A stretch of DNA of 20,890 nt from a virus. Position 1 is the first letter of the stretch. The number at the start of each line of letters is the position of its first letter. The stretch spans positions 1-20,890 of the IMG/VR virus record IMGVR_UViG_3300008107_002648; one strand, 5' to 3'. The position numbers and the translations under genes were made by a program. Below the pieces are notes generated by a model. The model was given only the letters and a program-made list of their open reading frames with translations. It did not search any database and had not been told where the DNA came from. Below, in pieces: positions 1 through 6,134 of this stretch.

Positions 1-135
1 GTAGGCGTACAGCGTGCGCTTGCTAATACCCAGGGCCCGCGCCATTTGCGGGATCGCCACAGGGTCAAGGCGTGTGTAATGCGTGGCGAGGATGCTCCTT
101 AGGTGCGCGCCATTAATGCTGCGAACTTGGATCAC
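1..135 (-). CDS. Helix-turn-helix DNA-binding protein, cut by the window edge
   Basis: Only the first 45 residues are inside the window. I chose the GTG at 135 because an AGGGAGG ribosome binding site sits about 5 bases upstream and the reading frame stays open to the edge. The visible part contains AIPQMARALGISKRTLYAY, which has the spacing of a Fis/sigma-type helix-turn-helix with a recognition helix starting at SKRTL. A role as a transcriptional regulator or DNA-architecture protein is inferred from this motif only. The gene follows the double-psi beta-barrel gene by an 18-base gap in the same operon. The family cannot be named without the missing C-terminus. Confidence 0.6.
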   Translation of the reverse strand, partial: MIQVRSINGAHLRSILATHYTRLDPVAIPQMARALGISKRTLYAY

Positions 136-153
136 GAACGCCTCCCTCTCCTG

Positions 154-618
154 CTATGGCAGGACTGTGACTCTGACTTTCTGCACTCCATTCCCGAGCG
201 GTACCCCGAGCGCGACGAACGCGGCGGGCGATAGGTCTACCAGTTTCTCGTTGTTCTTCTGCCCTCGGCATTGGCACCAATCCACCACCCACGCCACGAT
301 TGCCCTGCCGTTTTTCAGGTTCTCCACGATAATGCGGTACGGCTTCTTGCCCCAGCGGAAGTCCTTGATCTTACGGAGGGCTGGCCCCGCCGCTGCGTAG
401 AACTGATATCCCTCACGCACATACCAAGTTGACTGCCCGTCGCGCTCAGCGTCAAAGAAAGTTGCCTTGCCCTTCACGGATAAGACGAGCGGCTCGGCGG
501 TCGCCGTAGGCTCTGGCTTGAATGAATCCCGCAGCGGTGCCTCGGGAGCGCTCGGAAAGGCAAAGATGATGGCAGCGGTGATCAGCACCGTGAGCATCCA
601 TAGCCAGGCCGCGCGCAT
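154..618 (-). CDS. Exported double-psi beta-barrel (RlpA/expansin-like) protein
   Basis: The 154-residue protein starts at ATG 618, overlapping the upstream stop as TGATG; a GTG one codon earlier is an alternative. The first 22 or so residues are a basic start followed by a hydrophobic stretch (LWMLTVLITAAIIFAF), a signal peptide or anchor. A short Pro/Glu/Thr linker follows, then a domain of about 110 residues. This has the landmarks of a double-psi beta-barrel: GKATFFDA, then YRIIVENLKNGRAIVAWVVD, the DWCQC segment, and VDLSPAAFVALGVPLGNG near the end. RlpA, barwin and expansin proteins share this fold and bind or cleave cell-wall glycans. Acting outside the membrane on the wall is an inference. 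It is unusual between a nuclease gene and an HTH gene in a replication-type operon. Confidence 0.62.
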   Translation of the reverse strand: MRAAWLWMLTVLITAAIIFAFPSAPEAPLRDSFKPEPTATAEPLVLSVKGKATFFDAERDGQSTWYVREGYQFYAAAGPALRKIKDFRWGKKPYRIIVENLKNGRAIVAWVVDWCQCRGQKNNEKLVDLSPAAFVALGVPLGNGVQKVRVTVLP

Positions 619-1028
619 CACTTGCGGCGAGTCTCAATCTTGCGCTTCACCACGGACTGCTCGATCGCGGGTTGATCCTTGCCAAACCACTGCACGAAGT
701 CGTCCAGGTCTAGCACGATCATCGTCCTCCGCCTGCCGCCAGCCCCTGGCGAGTCGCCAACCACAAGGGCTGCCAACTGATCGCCTTTGACGGGAATGCT
801 CCGAAGCCAGCCATCTAGCCGCTCTGGATAAGATTTACCCACTTTGCATTGAACCGCGATCCACTCGTTGGCGACATCCTGCTTCCCGCCAAACTGTCCG
901 ACGCGAGCCGCGCCCAAGCGCTTTGCCACCTCGCGTTCAAAGGCATTGCCCCTTGCCCTGGCAGTGCGTCCGCGCCGTGACTTCACGGCATTCTGCTCTT
1001 GGACATCGAGGTCGCTGTGGTAACTCAT
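618..1028 (-). CDS. PD-(D/E)XK nuclease, Holliday-junction-resolvase-like
   Basis: The product has 136 residues from ATG 1028, which overlaps the previous stop as ATGA; a longer in-frame start at 1061 would run through the neighbour and lacks support. After a basic N-terminus (SRRGRTARARG) comes GNAFEREVAKRLGA, typical of the first helix and catalytic Glu of archaeal-type resolvases and related nucleases. It is followed by GGKQDVANEWIAVQCKVG, where the Asp and the Q-C-K pair occupy the positions of the metal-binding D and (E/Q)xK. This suggests a small structure-specific or resolvase-type DNase working with the recombination genes in the operon. The Gln in place of the usual Glu before CK is seen in some resolvase relatives. 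Substrate specificity is not determined by sequence. Confidence 0.6.
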   Translation of the reverse strand: MSYHSDLDVQEQNAVKSRRGRTARARGNAFEREVAKRLGAARVGQFGGKQDVANEWIAVQCKVGKSYPERLDGWLRSIPVKGDQLAALVVGDSPGAGGRRRTMIVLDLDDFVQWFGKDQPAIEQSVVKRKIETRRK

Positions 1029-1213
1029 TTCCAGCACCCGCGGTGGGCCCACGAGTACCATTTACGGTCAACGGCGTAATCCAAGCGCTGTACGCGGAGC
1101 GCCTGTTTGCCGTCCGCAATCATCCCCGAGCAGATGAAGCAGGGTGCCGTAGTCCAGGATGCGCCACTGCCCTTAGTTGCCGCAGTCTTCGCAGGTGCCT
1201 TCTTCGCCGCCAT
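1025..1213 (-). CDS. Small putative zinc-binding protein
   Basis: This is a 62-residue basic protein with an Ala/Lys-rich N-terminus and a C-terminal part holding CFIC (residues 25-28) and HRGCW (57-61). The C-x2-C and H-x2-C pairs are spaced like a small treble-clef or zinc finger. The stop TGA overlaps the next ATG as ATGA, which supports this frame. The start at 1213 lies inside the upstream gene and gives a 41-base overlap, longer than the other junctions in the operon, so a later start is possible. No family is recognised; a nucleic-acid-binding role would be a guess. Confidence 0.5.
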   Translation of the reverse strand: MAAKKAPAKTAATKGSGASWTTAPCFICSGMIADGKQALRVQRLDYAVDRKWYSWAHRGCWK

Positions 1214-1415
1214 TGTGATGCCCTCCTTCCAGCATTGCGCTGAGCCGATGGATCATACCCATCACGGCATCTTCCTGCGTGTCTGCTTCGCAGGCGATTT
1301 CGCTGCCATCGCGGTCAGCGATCACGACCACCCAGGTCTCGTGCTCCGTCTTTAGGATCTGCTTGTATTCGTAGCCGCACATCGCGGCCCATTGCACCAA
1401 GTCTGTGAATGCCAT
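1173..1415 (-). CDS. Hypothetical protein with C-terminal CxxC
   Basis: This 80-residue protein starts at ATG 1415 (TGATG overlap with the upstream stop; GTG 1418 is also possible), with AAGGGGG 5 bases upstream. It is acidic overall, with a predicted alpha/beta pattern (QILKTEHETWVVVIADRDG, then a helix EDAVMGMIHRLSAML). The tail is rich in Gly, His and Glu and ends in CEDCGN. The terminal CxxC plus the nearby HH might bind a metal, but only two Cys are close together. I do not recognise a family. Operon position between the LexA-like regulator and a small Cys-rich protein gives no clear function. Confidence 0.5.
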   Translation of the reverse strand: MAFTDLVQWAAMCGYEYKQILKTEHETWVVVIADRDGSEIACEADTQEDAVMGMIHRLSAMLEGGHHNGGEEGTCEDCGN

Positions 1416-1618
1416 CACATCCCCCTTAGGCGGTAGCCGCGGGCTACCCGCTCCTTCTTCTCGATCTTACCCGTTCGGGCAAGATCTTCCAACGCGCGTT
1501 GCGCGGTGCCGTGCCCTACGCCCAAGATCTCGGCGATTTCCCTGACCGTTGGGGCGAAGCCGTGCTCTGCCACGAATGCTCTGATCGCCAGAATCAACAT
1601 CTCCTCCTTGCTTGTCAT
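1415..1618 (-). CDS. LexA-type winged-helix DNA-binding protein
   Basis: The 67 residues are essentially one LexA N-terminal-type winged helix: AIRAFVAEHGFAPTVREIAE, then ILGVGHGTAQRALEDLARTG, then a wing (KIEKKERVARGYRL). LexA itself carries an equivalent helix-turn-helix, but here the autocleaving peptidase domain is absent, so the protein cannot be a self-cleaving SOS repressor. The start ATG at 1618 overlaps the replisome-organiser stop (ATGA). The product is probably a small phage regulator. Its operator is not identified. I saw no copy of a LexA box near the promoter at 6488-6517. Confidence 0.68.
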   Translation of the reverse strand: MTSKEEMLILAIRAFVAEHGFAPTVREIAEILGVGHGTAQRALEDLARTGKIEKKERVARGYRLRGM

Positions 1619-2070
1619 CGGCTTCCTCCTCGCCGAATGATGTCGCCCACGCTCATCAACTGGTTATTAGAATAAGACTCTTTTCTGTTCTGTTCTACTC
1701 TACTCTTCTCTGGGGCGTTCTGATTCCGTTCTGATTCCGTTCCGTGCGCGTTCCGATAGCGTTCCTTTCTGGCTGCCGCCGTAGGGTCAGCCTGGTGCTT
1801 TCCCCAGTTTGTCACAGCGATCGAGCCGTCGTCGGCCCGCGTGAGCAGCCCCAGGGCCACCAGGCGCTTGAGGTGCCTGACATCGGCAACGCCGCCCACG
1901 CAGGCCCTAAAGTGCGCCTCGTTCTGAAAGCGCCCCTTCGGGGTCTGGTGGTACGCCTCAAACAGGGCGGCGTCCCAGAGGACATACGCCTCCGCGCCCT
2001 TCGCCTCACCGAGCAGTTGGACGATCTTGGGGTCTTTTAGCGTACCCGTATCCTTCTTGATCCAAGCCAT
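1615..2070 (-). CDS. Phage replisome-organiser N-terminal-like protein
   Basis: The 151-residue protein begins WIKKDTGTLKDPKIVQLLGE and continues GAEAYVLWDAALFEAY, HLKRLVALGLLTRADDGSI and VTNWGKHQADPTAAARKERYR. This order matches the N-terminal winged-helix domain of phage replisome organisers and DnaD-like initiators, which bind the origin and recruit the helicase loader. The C-terminal 40 residues are polar (many N, E, S, R) and look disordered. The segment ends with VGDIIRRGG. It overlaps metK by TAATG. The usual C-terminal helicase-loading domain is missing, so it may be a dedicated DNA-binding subunit or a regulator. The assignment rests on motif similarity read by eye. Confidence 0.6.
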   Translation of the reverse strand: MAWIKKDTGTLKDPKIVQLLGEAKGAEAYVLWDAALFEAYHQTPKGRFQNEAHFRACVGGVADVRHLKRLVALGLLTRADDGSIAVTNWGKHQADPTAAARKERYRNAHGTESERNQNAPEKSRVEQNRKESYSNNQLMSVGDIIRRGGSR

Positions 2071-3125
2071 TACTCCTCCTCCCAGGGCCGCCCAGCCACC
2101 CCGAAATGCCCATATGCCGCTGTCTCGCGGTAAATCGGGCGGCGTAGCCCGAAGCGCTCGATCATTGCCGCTGGCCTGAAGTCCCAGCCACCCCTCACCA
2201 ATGCGGTGGCAGCAGCCTCGTCTCCCGTCCCGAAGGTGTCCACCGTGACCATCACGGGCTCAGCCACCCCGATTGCATAGGCGACCGCAACCTCAGCGCG
2301 CTTTGCCAGCCCATTCCGCACGATAGCCTTTGCCGCGTGCCGAGCCGTATATGCGCCTGAACGGTCTACCTTCGTAGCATCCTTGCCGCTGAAGGCCCCG
2401 CCACCGTGCCTACCCTCTCCACCGTAGGTGTCCACGATGATCTTGCGGCCCGTCAGCCCAGCGTCCGCCTCTGGCCCGCCCTGGACGAACCGCCCAGTCG
2501 GGTTGATGAGGATCGCCACATTCGGTGCGAGCGTGCCATCAAGCGCGGTGCGGACGAACCGCTCCAAGTCCTGGCGTAGCGTCCCGATCGCGTATTCGGC
2601 GTCGTGTTGCGACGAAAGGATGACCGTGGAGATCAACCCGTGATCGCCAACCGTGACCTGTGCCTTGCCGTCTGGCCCAAGCCCGCTCAGCGCATCGGCC
2701 TTACGAACCTCCGCCAACCGCCTGGTGAGGCTATGCGCCGCCGTGATCGGGAGAGGCATCAGGTTTGGGCATTCGTTGCTGGCATAGCCATAGACGATGC
2801 CCTGATCCCCCGCCCCAATCGCATCGGGCCGAATAACCCCCATTGCGATGTCGGGCGACTGTTGCTTGATTGCGACACTAATGTCGAGCGCCTCTAGATT
2901 CTTGTGCCCGATCTGAAGCAGCATCGCCCTGGCCACGCCAGCGTGATCCACCTCCGCGTCCGAGGACGCCTCGCCAAAGATCCAAATCTCACTGCCGCTC
3001 GCCGCCACCTCGCACGCCACCCTTGCCATCGGGTCTTGCTGAAGATAGGCGTCGAGGATCGCGTCGCTGATCTGATCGCAGATCTTGTCAGGATGTCCTT
3101 CCGTGACTGATTCCGCCGTTCGCAT
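2070..3125 (-). CDS. metK: S-adenosylmethionine synthetase (methionine adenosyltransferase)
   Basis: The product makes S-adenosylmethionine from methionine and ATP. The 351 residues carry the MetK landmarks in order: TEGHPDKICDQISDAILD near the N-terminus (catalytic His and Mg-binding Asp), KQQSPDI, GAGDQG, the GKAQVT lysine, GLTGRKIIVDTYGG, HGGGAFSGKD with TKVDRSGAY, and IYRETAAYGHFG. All catalytic and metal-binding positions known from the E. coli enzyme that I could compare are kept, so it looks active. It is slightly short at both ends compared with the usual 380-400 residues. The ATG at 3125 follows a perfect AGGAGGT that overlaps the annealing-protein stop, so it is translated within the recombination operon. 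There is no room for a SAM riboswitch (9-base gap). No methyltransferase that would use the product is in this window. Confidence 0.95.
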   Translation of the reverse strand: MRTAESVTEGHPDKICDQISDAILDAYLQQDPMARVACEVAASGSEIWIFGEASSDAEVDHAGVARAMLLQIGHKNLEALDISVAIKQQSPDIAMGVIRPDAIGAGDQGIVYGYASNECPNLMPLPITAAHSLTRRLAEVRKADALSGLGPDGKAQVTVGDHGLISTVILSSQHDAEYAIGTLRQDLERFVRTALDGTLAPNVAILINPTGRFVQGGPEADAGLTGRKIIVDTYGGEGRHGGGAFSGKDATKVDRSGAYTARHAAKAIVRNGLAKRAEVAVAYAIGVAEPVMVTVDTFGTGDEAAATALVRGGWDFRPAAMIERFGLRRPIYRETAAYGHFGVAGRPWEEE

Positions 3126-3134
3126 TGGTACCTC

Positions 3135-3851
3135 CTAGAATGGGAGTGCCTCGAGGTCGTCCTCGGGCACGAGTTTGGTTGGGGCTGGCTCCGCCTTCTG
3201 CGAGGCGATCCACTTGATGCTCGGCTTCTCCTTGCACCACGATCCATCAGGCGCCTTGTGCGAGGCCGCCCAGAATGGGTTGTAGGGCTTGCCGCTGGCC
3301 TTGCTAATGCCGCCTGGCTTCAGGCTCCAGGCTTCGCCGTGGCTGCACGCGCCGTCGGCGGCGTTCTCGGCGAAGATCATTGCAGCCTTTGCCGCGATCA
3401 GGTCGTCGTCGCTGAAGCCCCTCAAAGGCGCTGGCTTGGCAGTTTGCGGGCCCGTGACGGGCGCTGCCGCCCTAACTGGGGCCTGGGTACCCTTCTCTGG
3501 GCTGTAGAGGCTCCTGCCCACCCCGATCTGCGCGGCGCACCTGCGGAGCGCATCCGAAGCCGCGCTCTTCAGCGGCTCGTCATCCTGTGCCGAGTTCGGG
3601 TAGCCGAAGTCCTGTCGGATGGTGGTCTTGCCACCAATCACGACAGCGAGTGAGCCGTGGACGACATTGCGTGCGGCGTCTGCAACCTTCACCTCAAACT
3701 GCCAGCCCTCAATGCCGAGCACATCGTCCAGCCGCTGCGCCACGGCCCGAGCGTCCGCGTATGTGAAGGTCATCCCAGCCCGACCTGGGCGATGCTTTAG
3801 ATCCTTCTCCTCGAATGGCGCCGCGAGCGCCTGTGCAATCTGCTTAGTCAT
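3135..3851 (-). CDS. Rad52-type single-strand annealing protein with SSB-like C-terminal tip
   Basis: Residues 15-118 match the Rad52/Rad22 annealing core used by phage recombinases: LKHRPGRAGMTFTYADA, then GWQFEVKV, GSLAVVI, TIRQDFG, and DEPLKSAASDALRRCAAQIGVGRSLYS. These proteins anneal complementary single strands produced by an exonuclease, here likely the YqaJ-type nuclease upstream. Residues 120-145 are a Pro/Ala-rich linker. Residues 168-215 contain CSHGEAW, SGKPYNPFW and GSWCKEKP, resembling a degenerate zinc-binding module with one Cys missing from each end. The protein ends EDDLEALPF, an acidic tip ending in Pro-Phe like that of bacterial SSB. The start ATG 3851 overlaps the preceding gene by 8 bases. 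Confidence 0.82.
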   Translation of the reverse strand: MTKQIAQALAAPFEEKDLKHRPGRAGMTFTYADARAVAQRLDDVLGIEGWQFEVKVADAARNVVHGSLAVVIGGKTTIRQDFGYPNSAQDDEPLKSAASDALRRCAAQIGVGRSLYSPEKGTQAPVRAAAPVTGPQTAKPAPLRGFSDDDLIAAKAAMIFAENAADGACSHGEAWSLKPGGISKASGKPYNPFWAASHKAPDGSWCKEKPSIKWIASQKAEPAPTKLVPEDDLEALPF

Positions 3852-4416
3852 TTTCGCCTCCTCTTAGTGCCTCAATGGATTCCAACGCGTGGTACTCAAT
3901 GTTCAGGCTTACAAAGCCAGCCTCCTGTCCGTTTGGCAAATGTCCCCCTTTCTCTACAACGAATGCCTTATCACTGAAACGGTCATAGGGGATGCAGCCC
4001 ATCACCCATCCCGCCTCGTATTTCTCCAGCGTCGGCGCAGACGCCTTGTCGTACCCAGGCGCAAACTTGAGCGACACAAAGCCAATCCAGTCAGGCCGCT
4101 GCCACGCCTGGTTATAGGCGTAGGCGCTGCCTTCGTAGTCTGGCCTCGGCTCGACCGAGCGCTCTTTTGTCTTGACCTCAAGACGGCCCGCAGGTACGCG
4201 GTAGTCGTGGGTGATTACGGCATCGGTGCCAAAAGCCACCCCGTACTCCTCCATCGCGCGCTCAAAGACTGCCTGACCAATCGCGCCGCACCACACGGCG
4301 CGGTCACCCTTGCCGCTAATGCTGCGATCCTGTGCCCCAGGCGGCAAGATGTTCTCCGCCCGCCTGATTTGCTCAGCGCGATGAAGGATCAGGCTATCAA
4401 TGTCCACGCGGATCAC
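3844..4416 (-). CDS. PD-(D/E)XK nuclease-like protein
   Basis: The 190-residue protein starts at GTG 4416 (GTGA overlap with the exonuclease gene). It holds GAIGQAVFERAMEEYGV, then THDYRV, and RLEVKTKERSV. The last is an E-x-K strand preceded by a Tyr/Arg strand, as in the restriction-endonuclease-like fold. A further segment, QRPDWIGFVSLKF, fits the buried beta-strand that follows the active site. A fold assignment as a PD-(D/E)XK nuclease is moderate; the catalytic Asp is likely in the DYRV strand. It sits between a YqaJ-type exonuclease and a Rad52-type annealing protein, so a recombination or DNA-end-processing role is inferred. No named family is recognised. Confidence 0.55.
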   Translation of the reverse strand: MIRVDIDSLILHRAEQIRRAENILPPGAQDRSISGKGDRAVWCGAIGQAVFERAMEEYGVAFGTDAVITHDYRVPAGRLEVKTKERSVEPRPDYEGSAYAYNQAWQRPDWIGFVSLKFAPGYDKASAPTLEKYEAGWVMGCIPYDRFSDKAFVVEKGGHLPNGQEAGFVSLNIEYHALESIEALRGGEND

Positions 4417-5372
4417 TCGCCGTCCTCAACCCTCTTGAATCTGAAGACCCGCGCACCAGGCTTTTCTACGGTGTGCGTCTTGATCGCCGCCTCGTAGGTG
4501 TCTGGCGCGACCGCCTTCGCGATCTCTGCCACGGCCTCCCAGTCCGTCTTGACGGTCGGCTTGTTCTGCTTCCAGGTCGCTTGCCACCCGCTGCCATAAA
4601 CGCCCGCCTTTTCGCCAATCGCCTCTTTGATTGAGATAGCCAGATTCGCCAACTCCTCATCGAGCAGGCGTGATTCGTATTGGCGCTCCGCGTATAGAGC
4701 AGCGACCCGCTCGATGCCGTCCGTTGCCGTCGCGAACTCGTCGCTGGCCTGCGGCTTTACGGATGCCAACGCATCCGAGTCCGCGCCCTGCAACGCGGGC
4801 GGCGTGCCGTTGATGACCGCGTCGCGGAAATCTATGGCTCTCTGGTATAGCCGCGTCTGATACTCGATGTCCTCGTCTACGCGCTGGATGCGGAATACCA
4901 GGCCGCCAAGCAGGGCAGCCACATCCACCCAGGGCGCGCCTGTCACGAACATTTGCCACTGAACTTGGGCCTCGACCTCAGGCGGGATCGGGTACATATT
5001 CCAGCGAGGCGACGCGCTCGTCTTGATCTCAACAAGGCCGTCATCCCCTACCACCGTCCGATCCAGGCTTGCCATTGCCCAGGGGATCTCTTTGATTCTC
5101 ACGATGCCGTTGCTGCGACGCAACTCGCGCCCTGTCTCCATCTCGTAGAACTCGGCCACCGTGTTCTCCAAGAGGATGCCGCGTACCGCCGCCGCGCCAG
5201 GGGCGTCGGGCGTGTATTCGCCACGCTTCTCGGCCCACAGTTGATACGGCGTTTTGTAGGGCGATAGCCCTGCGATGACTGCGGCATCCGTTGCAGTGAT
5301 GCCATCCTTGCGAAGCGCAAACCATTCAGGTGACCGCTGTTCAGCCTTGACGAACTCGAACCTCTTACTCAT
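4413..5372 (-). CDS. YqaJ / lambda-exonuclease-family viral recombinase nuclease
   Basis: From ATG 5372, with a strong AAGGAGGGG site, the protein has 319 residues; the in-frame extension to 5504 runs through the neighbouring zinc-ribbon gene and is rejected. Residues 11-52 (RSPEWFALRKDGITATDAAV, then GLSPYKTPYQLWAEK) are the signature N-terminus of the YqaJ family. The catalytic set follows: LLEN near 70, SLDR with Asp about 104, LVEIKTS with Glu 115 and Lys 117, and QVQWQM near 136-141. The enzyme should be a 5'-3' double-strand exonuclease that makes single strands for the Rad52-type annealing protein two genes downstream. The C-terminal third (residues 230-319) is helical and ends with a wing-like segment. 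Confidence 0.88.
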   Translation of the reverse strand: MSKRFEFVKAEQRSPEWFALRKDGITATDAAVIAGLSPYKTPYQLWAEKRGEYTPDAPGAAAVRGILLENTVAEFYEMETGRELRRSNGIVRIKEIPWAMASLDRTVVGDDGLVEIKTSASPRWNMYPIPPEVEAQVQWQMFVTGAPWVDVAALLGGLVFRIQRVDEDIEYQTRLYQRAIDFRDAVINGTPPALQGADSDALASVKPQASDEFATATDGIERVAALYAERQYESRLLDEELANLAISIKEAIGEKAGVYGSGWQATWKQNKPTVKTDWEAVAEIAKAVAPDTYEAAIKTHTVEKPGARVFRFKRVEDGE

Positions 5373-5526
5373 TTCCCCTCCTTCTTGCGATCTTTCTTGG
5401 CAAACCCGTCGCCGTTGTAGACGAGCGACCGCACTTCGCGCATCGCGGCGTATAGATTTGTTGGATCGAGTGCGTGTGCTCCTCACGCGCGCCGCACTCG
5501 CCACAGCGATATTCGTAAGTCGGCAT
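5365..5526 (-). CDS. FmdB-like zinc-ribbon protein
   Basis: A 53-residue protein that begins MPTYEYRCGECG and later has PRCAKCGRSSTTATG. The two CxxC knuckles, about 20 residues apart and preceded by PTYEY, are the hallmark of the FmdB-type zinc ribbon. A basic tail (RKIARRRG) follows. The start at ATG 5526 overlaps the upstream stop as TAATG. Such ribbons bind zinc and often nucleic acid or protein partners; the exact role in phages is unknown. It overlaps the exonuclease start by 8 bases, so the two are translationally linked. Confidence 0.8.
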   Translation of the reverse strand: MPTYEYRCGECGAREEHTHSIQQIYTPRCAKCGRSSTTATGLPRKIARRRGNE

Positions 5527-5687
5527 TAGCCGAGCACCGCGAACAGGAACACGATGAACGCAAAGCCCCAAATGCCGATGGCCAAATCCATCAGCGCCTG
5601 GGCGCGCCTGCGCTCAGCGGCAATGATGTCTGTCTTGATCGCAACTCGCCGATAGACGAGCGGCTGTGTCTTGCGGTTGATTCTCAT
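5526..5687 (-). CDS. Small single-span membrane protein
   Basis: A 53-residue protein whose ATG 5687 overlaps the previous stop (ATGA) and whose TAA overlaps the zinc-ribbon start (TAATG). The first half is basic (MRINRKTQPLVYRR, then AAERRRAQ). The second half is one hydrophobic helix (LAIGIWGFAFIVFLFAVLG) reaching the C-terminus. This is the layout of a tail-anchored inner-membrane protein with a cytoplasmic positive head. Function is unknown. Tight coupling on both sides argues strongly that it is a real gene despite its size. Confidence 0.65.
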   Translation of the reverse strand: MRINRKTQPLVYRRVAIKTDIIAAERRRAQALMDLAIGIWGFAFIVFLFAVLG

Positions 5688-5851
5688 TTTGCCTCCTTCT
5701 TCGCCTTGCGCGCTTTGCGTGGCTTGGGCTTGTATGGCCCATCCAGGTCATCCGCAATCTTGGCGATCAATGCCTTCTTGATCTTTGCGTTCGTTTCGTC
5801 ATCCTGTCCAATGACAACGAACAGATCATTGAGATTCAGTTTCTCGCTCAT
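5684..5851 (-). CDS. Small hypothetical protein with Lys-rich tail
   Basis: A 55-residue protein with ATG at 5851 and TGA overlapping the next ATG. The first 35 residues look like a compact helical unit (NLNDLFVVIGQDDETNAKIK, then KALIAKIADDL). The C-terminal 18 residues are almost all Lys, Arg, Pro and Ala (KPKPRKARKAKK), which could bind nucleic acid. I do not recognise a family. The gene is kept because of its overlaps on both sides and the ribosome binding site GAAGGAGG near its end that serves the next gene. Confidence 0.6.
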   Translation of the reverse strand: MSEKLNLNDLFVVIGQDDETNAKIKKALIAKIADDLDGPYKPKPRKARKAKKEAK

Positions 5852-5934
5852 CGCATTGACCCCAATGCCAAGAGCAGAACCATCGCTGCGATAAATGTTG
5901 CGAGTGCAAGTCCGTCCAAGATTATCGTCCTCAC
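5848..5934 (-). CDS. Tiny single-span membrane peptide
   Basis: A 28-residue open frame from GTG 5934 (GTGA overlap with the upstream stop) to TGA 5848 (ATGA overlap with the next ATG). It is almost one transmembrane helix: GLALATFIAAMVLLLALG, with an Arg near each end. Such peptides in phages can be toxins, modulators or minor holin-like factors, but nothing decides between them here. The start codon follows a GAGGAGG site about 10 bases upstream. Confidence in it being translated comes from the overlaps at both ends. Confidence 0.5.
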   Translation of the reverse strand: MRTIILDGLALATFIAAMVLLLALGSMR

Positions 5935-6134
5935 TTTGCTACCTCCTCGAATACAGCCTGCTGTGGGTTACGGTTCACGCCCCAATAAATCGCGTGGCCC
6001 AGGCAGAGCCACTTCGTCTTGATCCGCTTGCCAGTCGTGAGATCCCAGTTGCCCGCCGCCCGCATACCGCACTTGTCCTTGACGGTGCCAACCTGCTCGC
6101 ATCGCTTGGTTGTTGGGTCTACTCGCCTGTACAT
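5931..6134 (-). CDS. Small Cys/His-containing hypothetical protein
   Basis: A 67-residue protein from ATG 6134, coupled to the upstream stop (TGATG). The longer frame up to 6221 overlaps the previous gene and is not used. It contains single cysteines in KRCEQV, DKCGMR and WLCLGH plus a His, so it might bind one metal ion as C-C-C-H. It is basic in the middle (TTGKRIKTKW). No family is recognised. It lies in a run of six very small genes ahead of the recombination module. Confidence 0.55.
   Translation of the reverse strand: MYRRVDPTTKRCEQVGTVKDKCGMRAAGNWDLTTGKRIKTKWLCLGHAIYWGVNRNPQQAVFEEVAK

Noticed and set aside
3125-3135. SAM riboswitch ahead of metK
   Set aside because: Only nine bases separate metK from the preceding gene and they hold the Shine-Dalgarno site; there is no room for an aptamer.
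3889-4497. Plus-strand open frame opposite the nuclease-like gene
   Set aside because: Antisense to two overlapping real genes, without start signals; typical of high-GC shadow frames.
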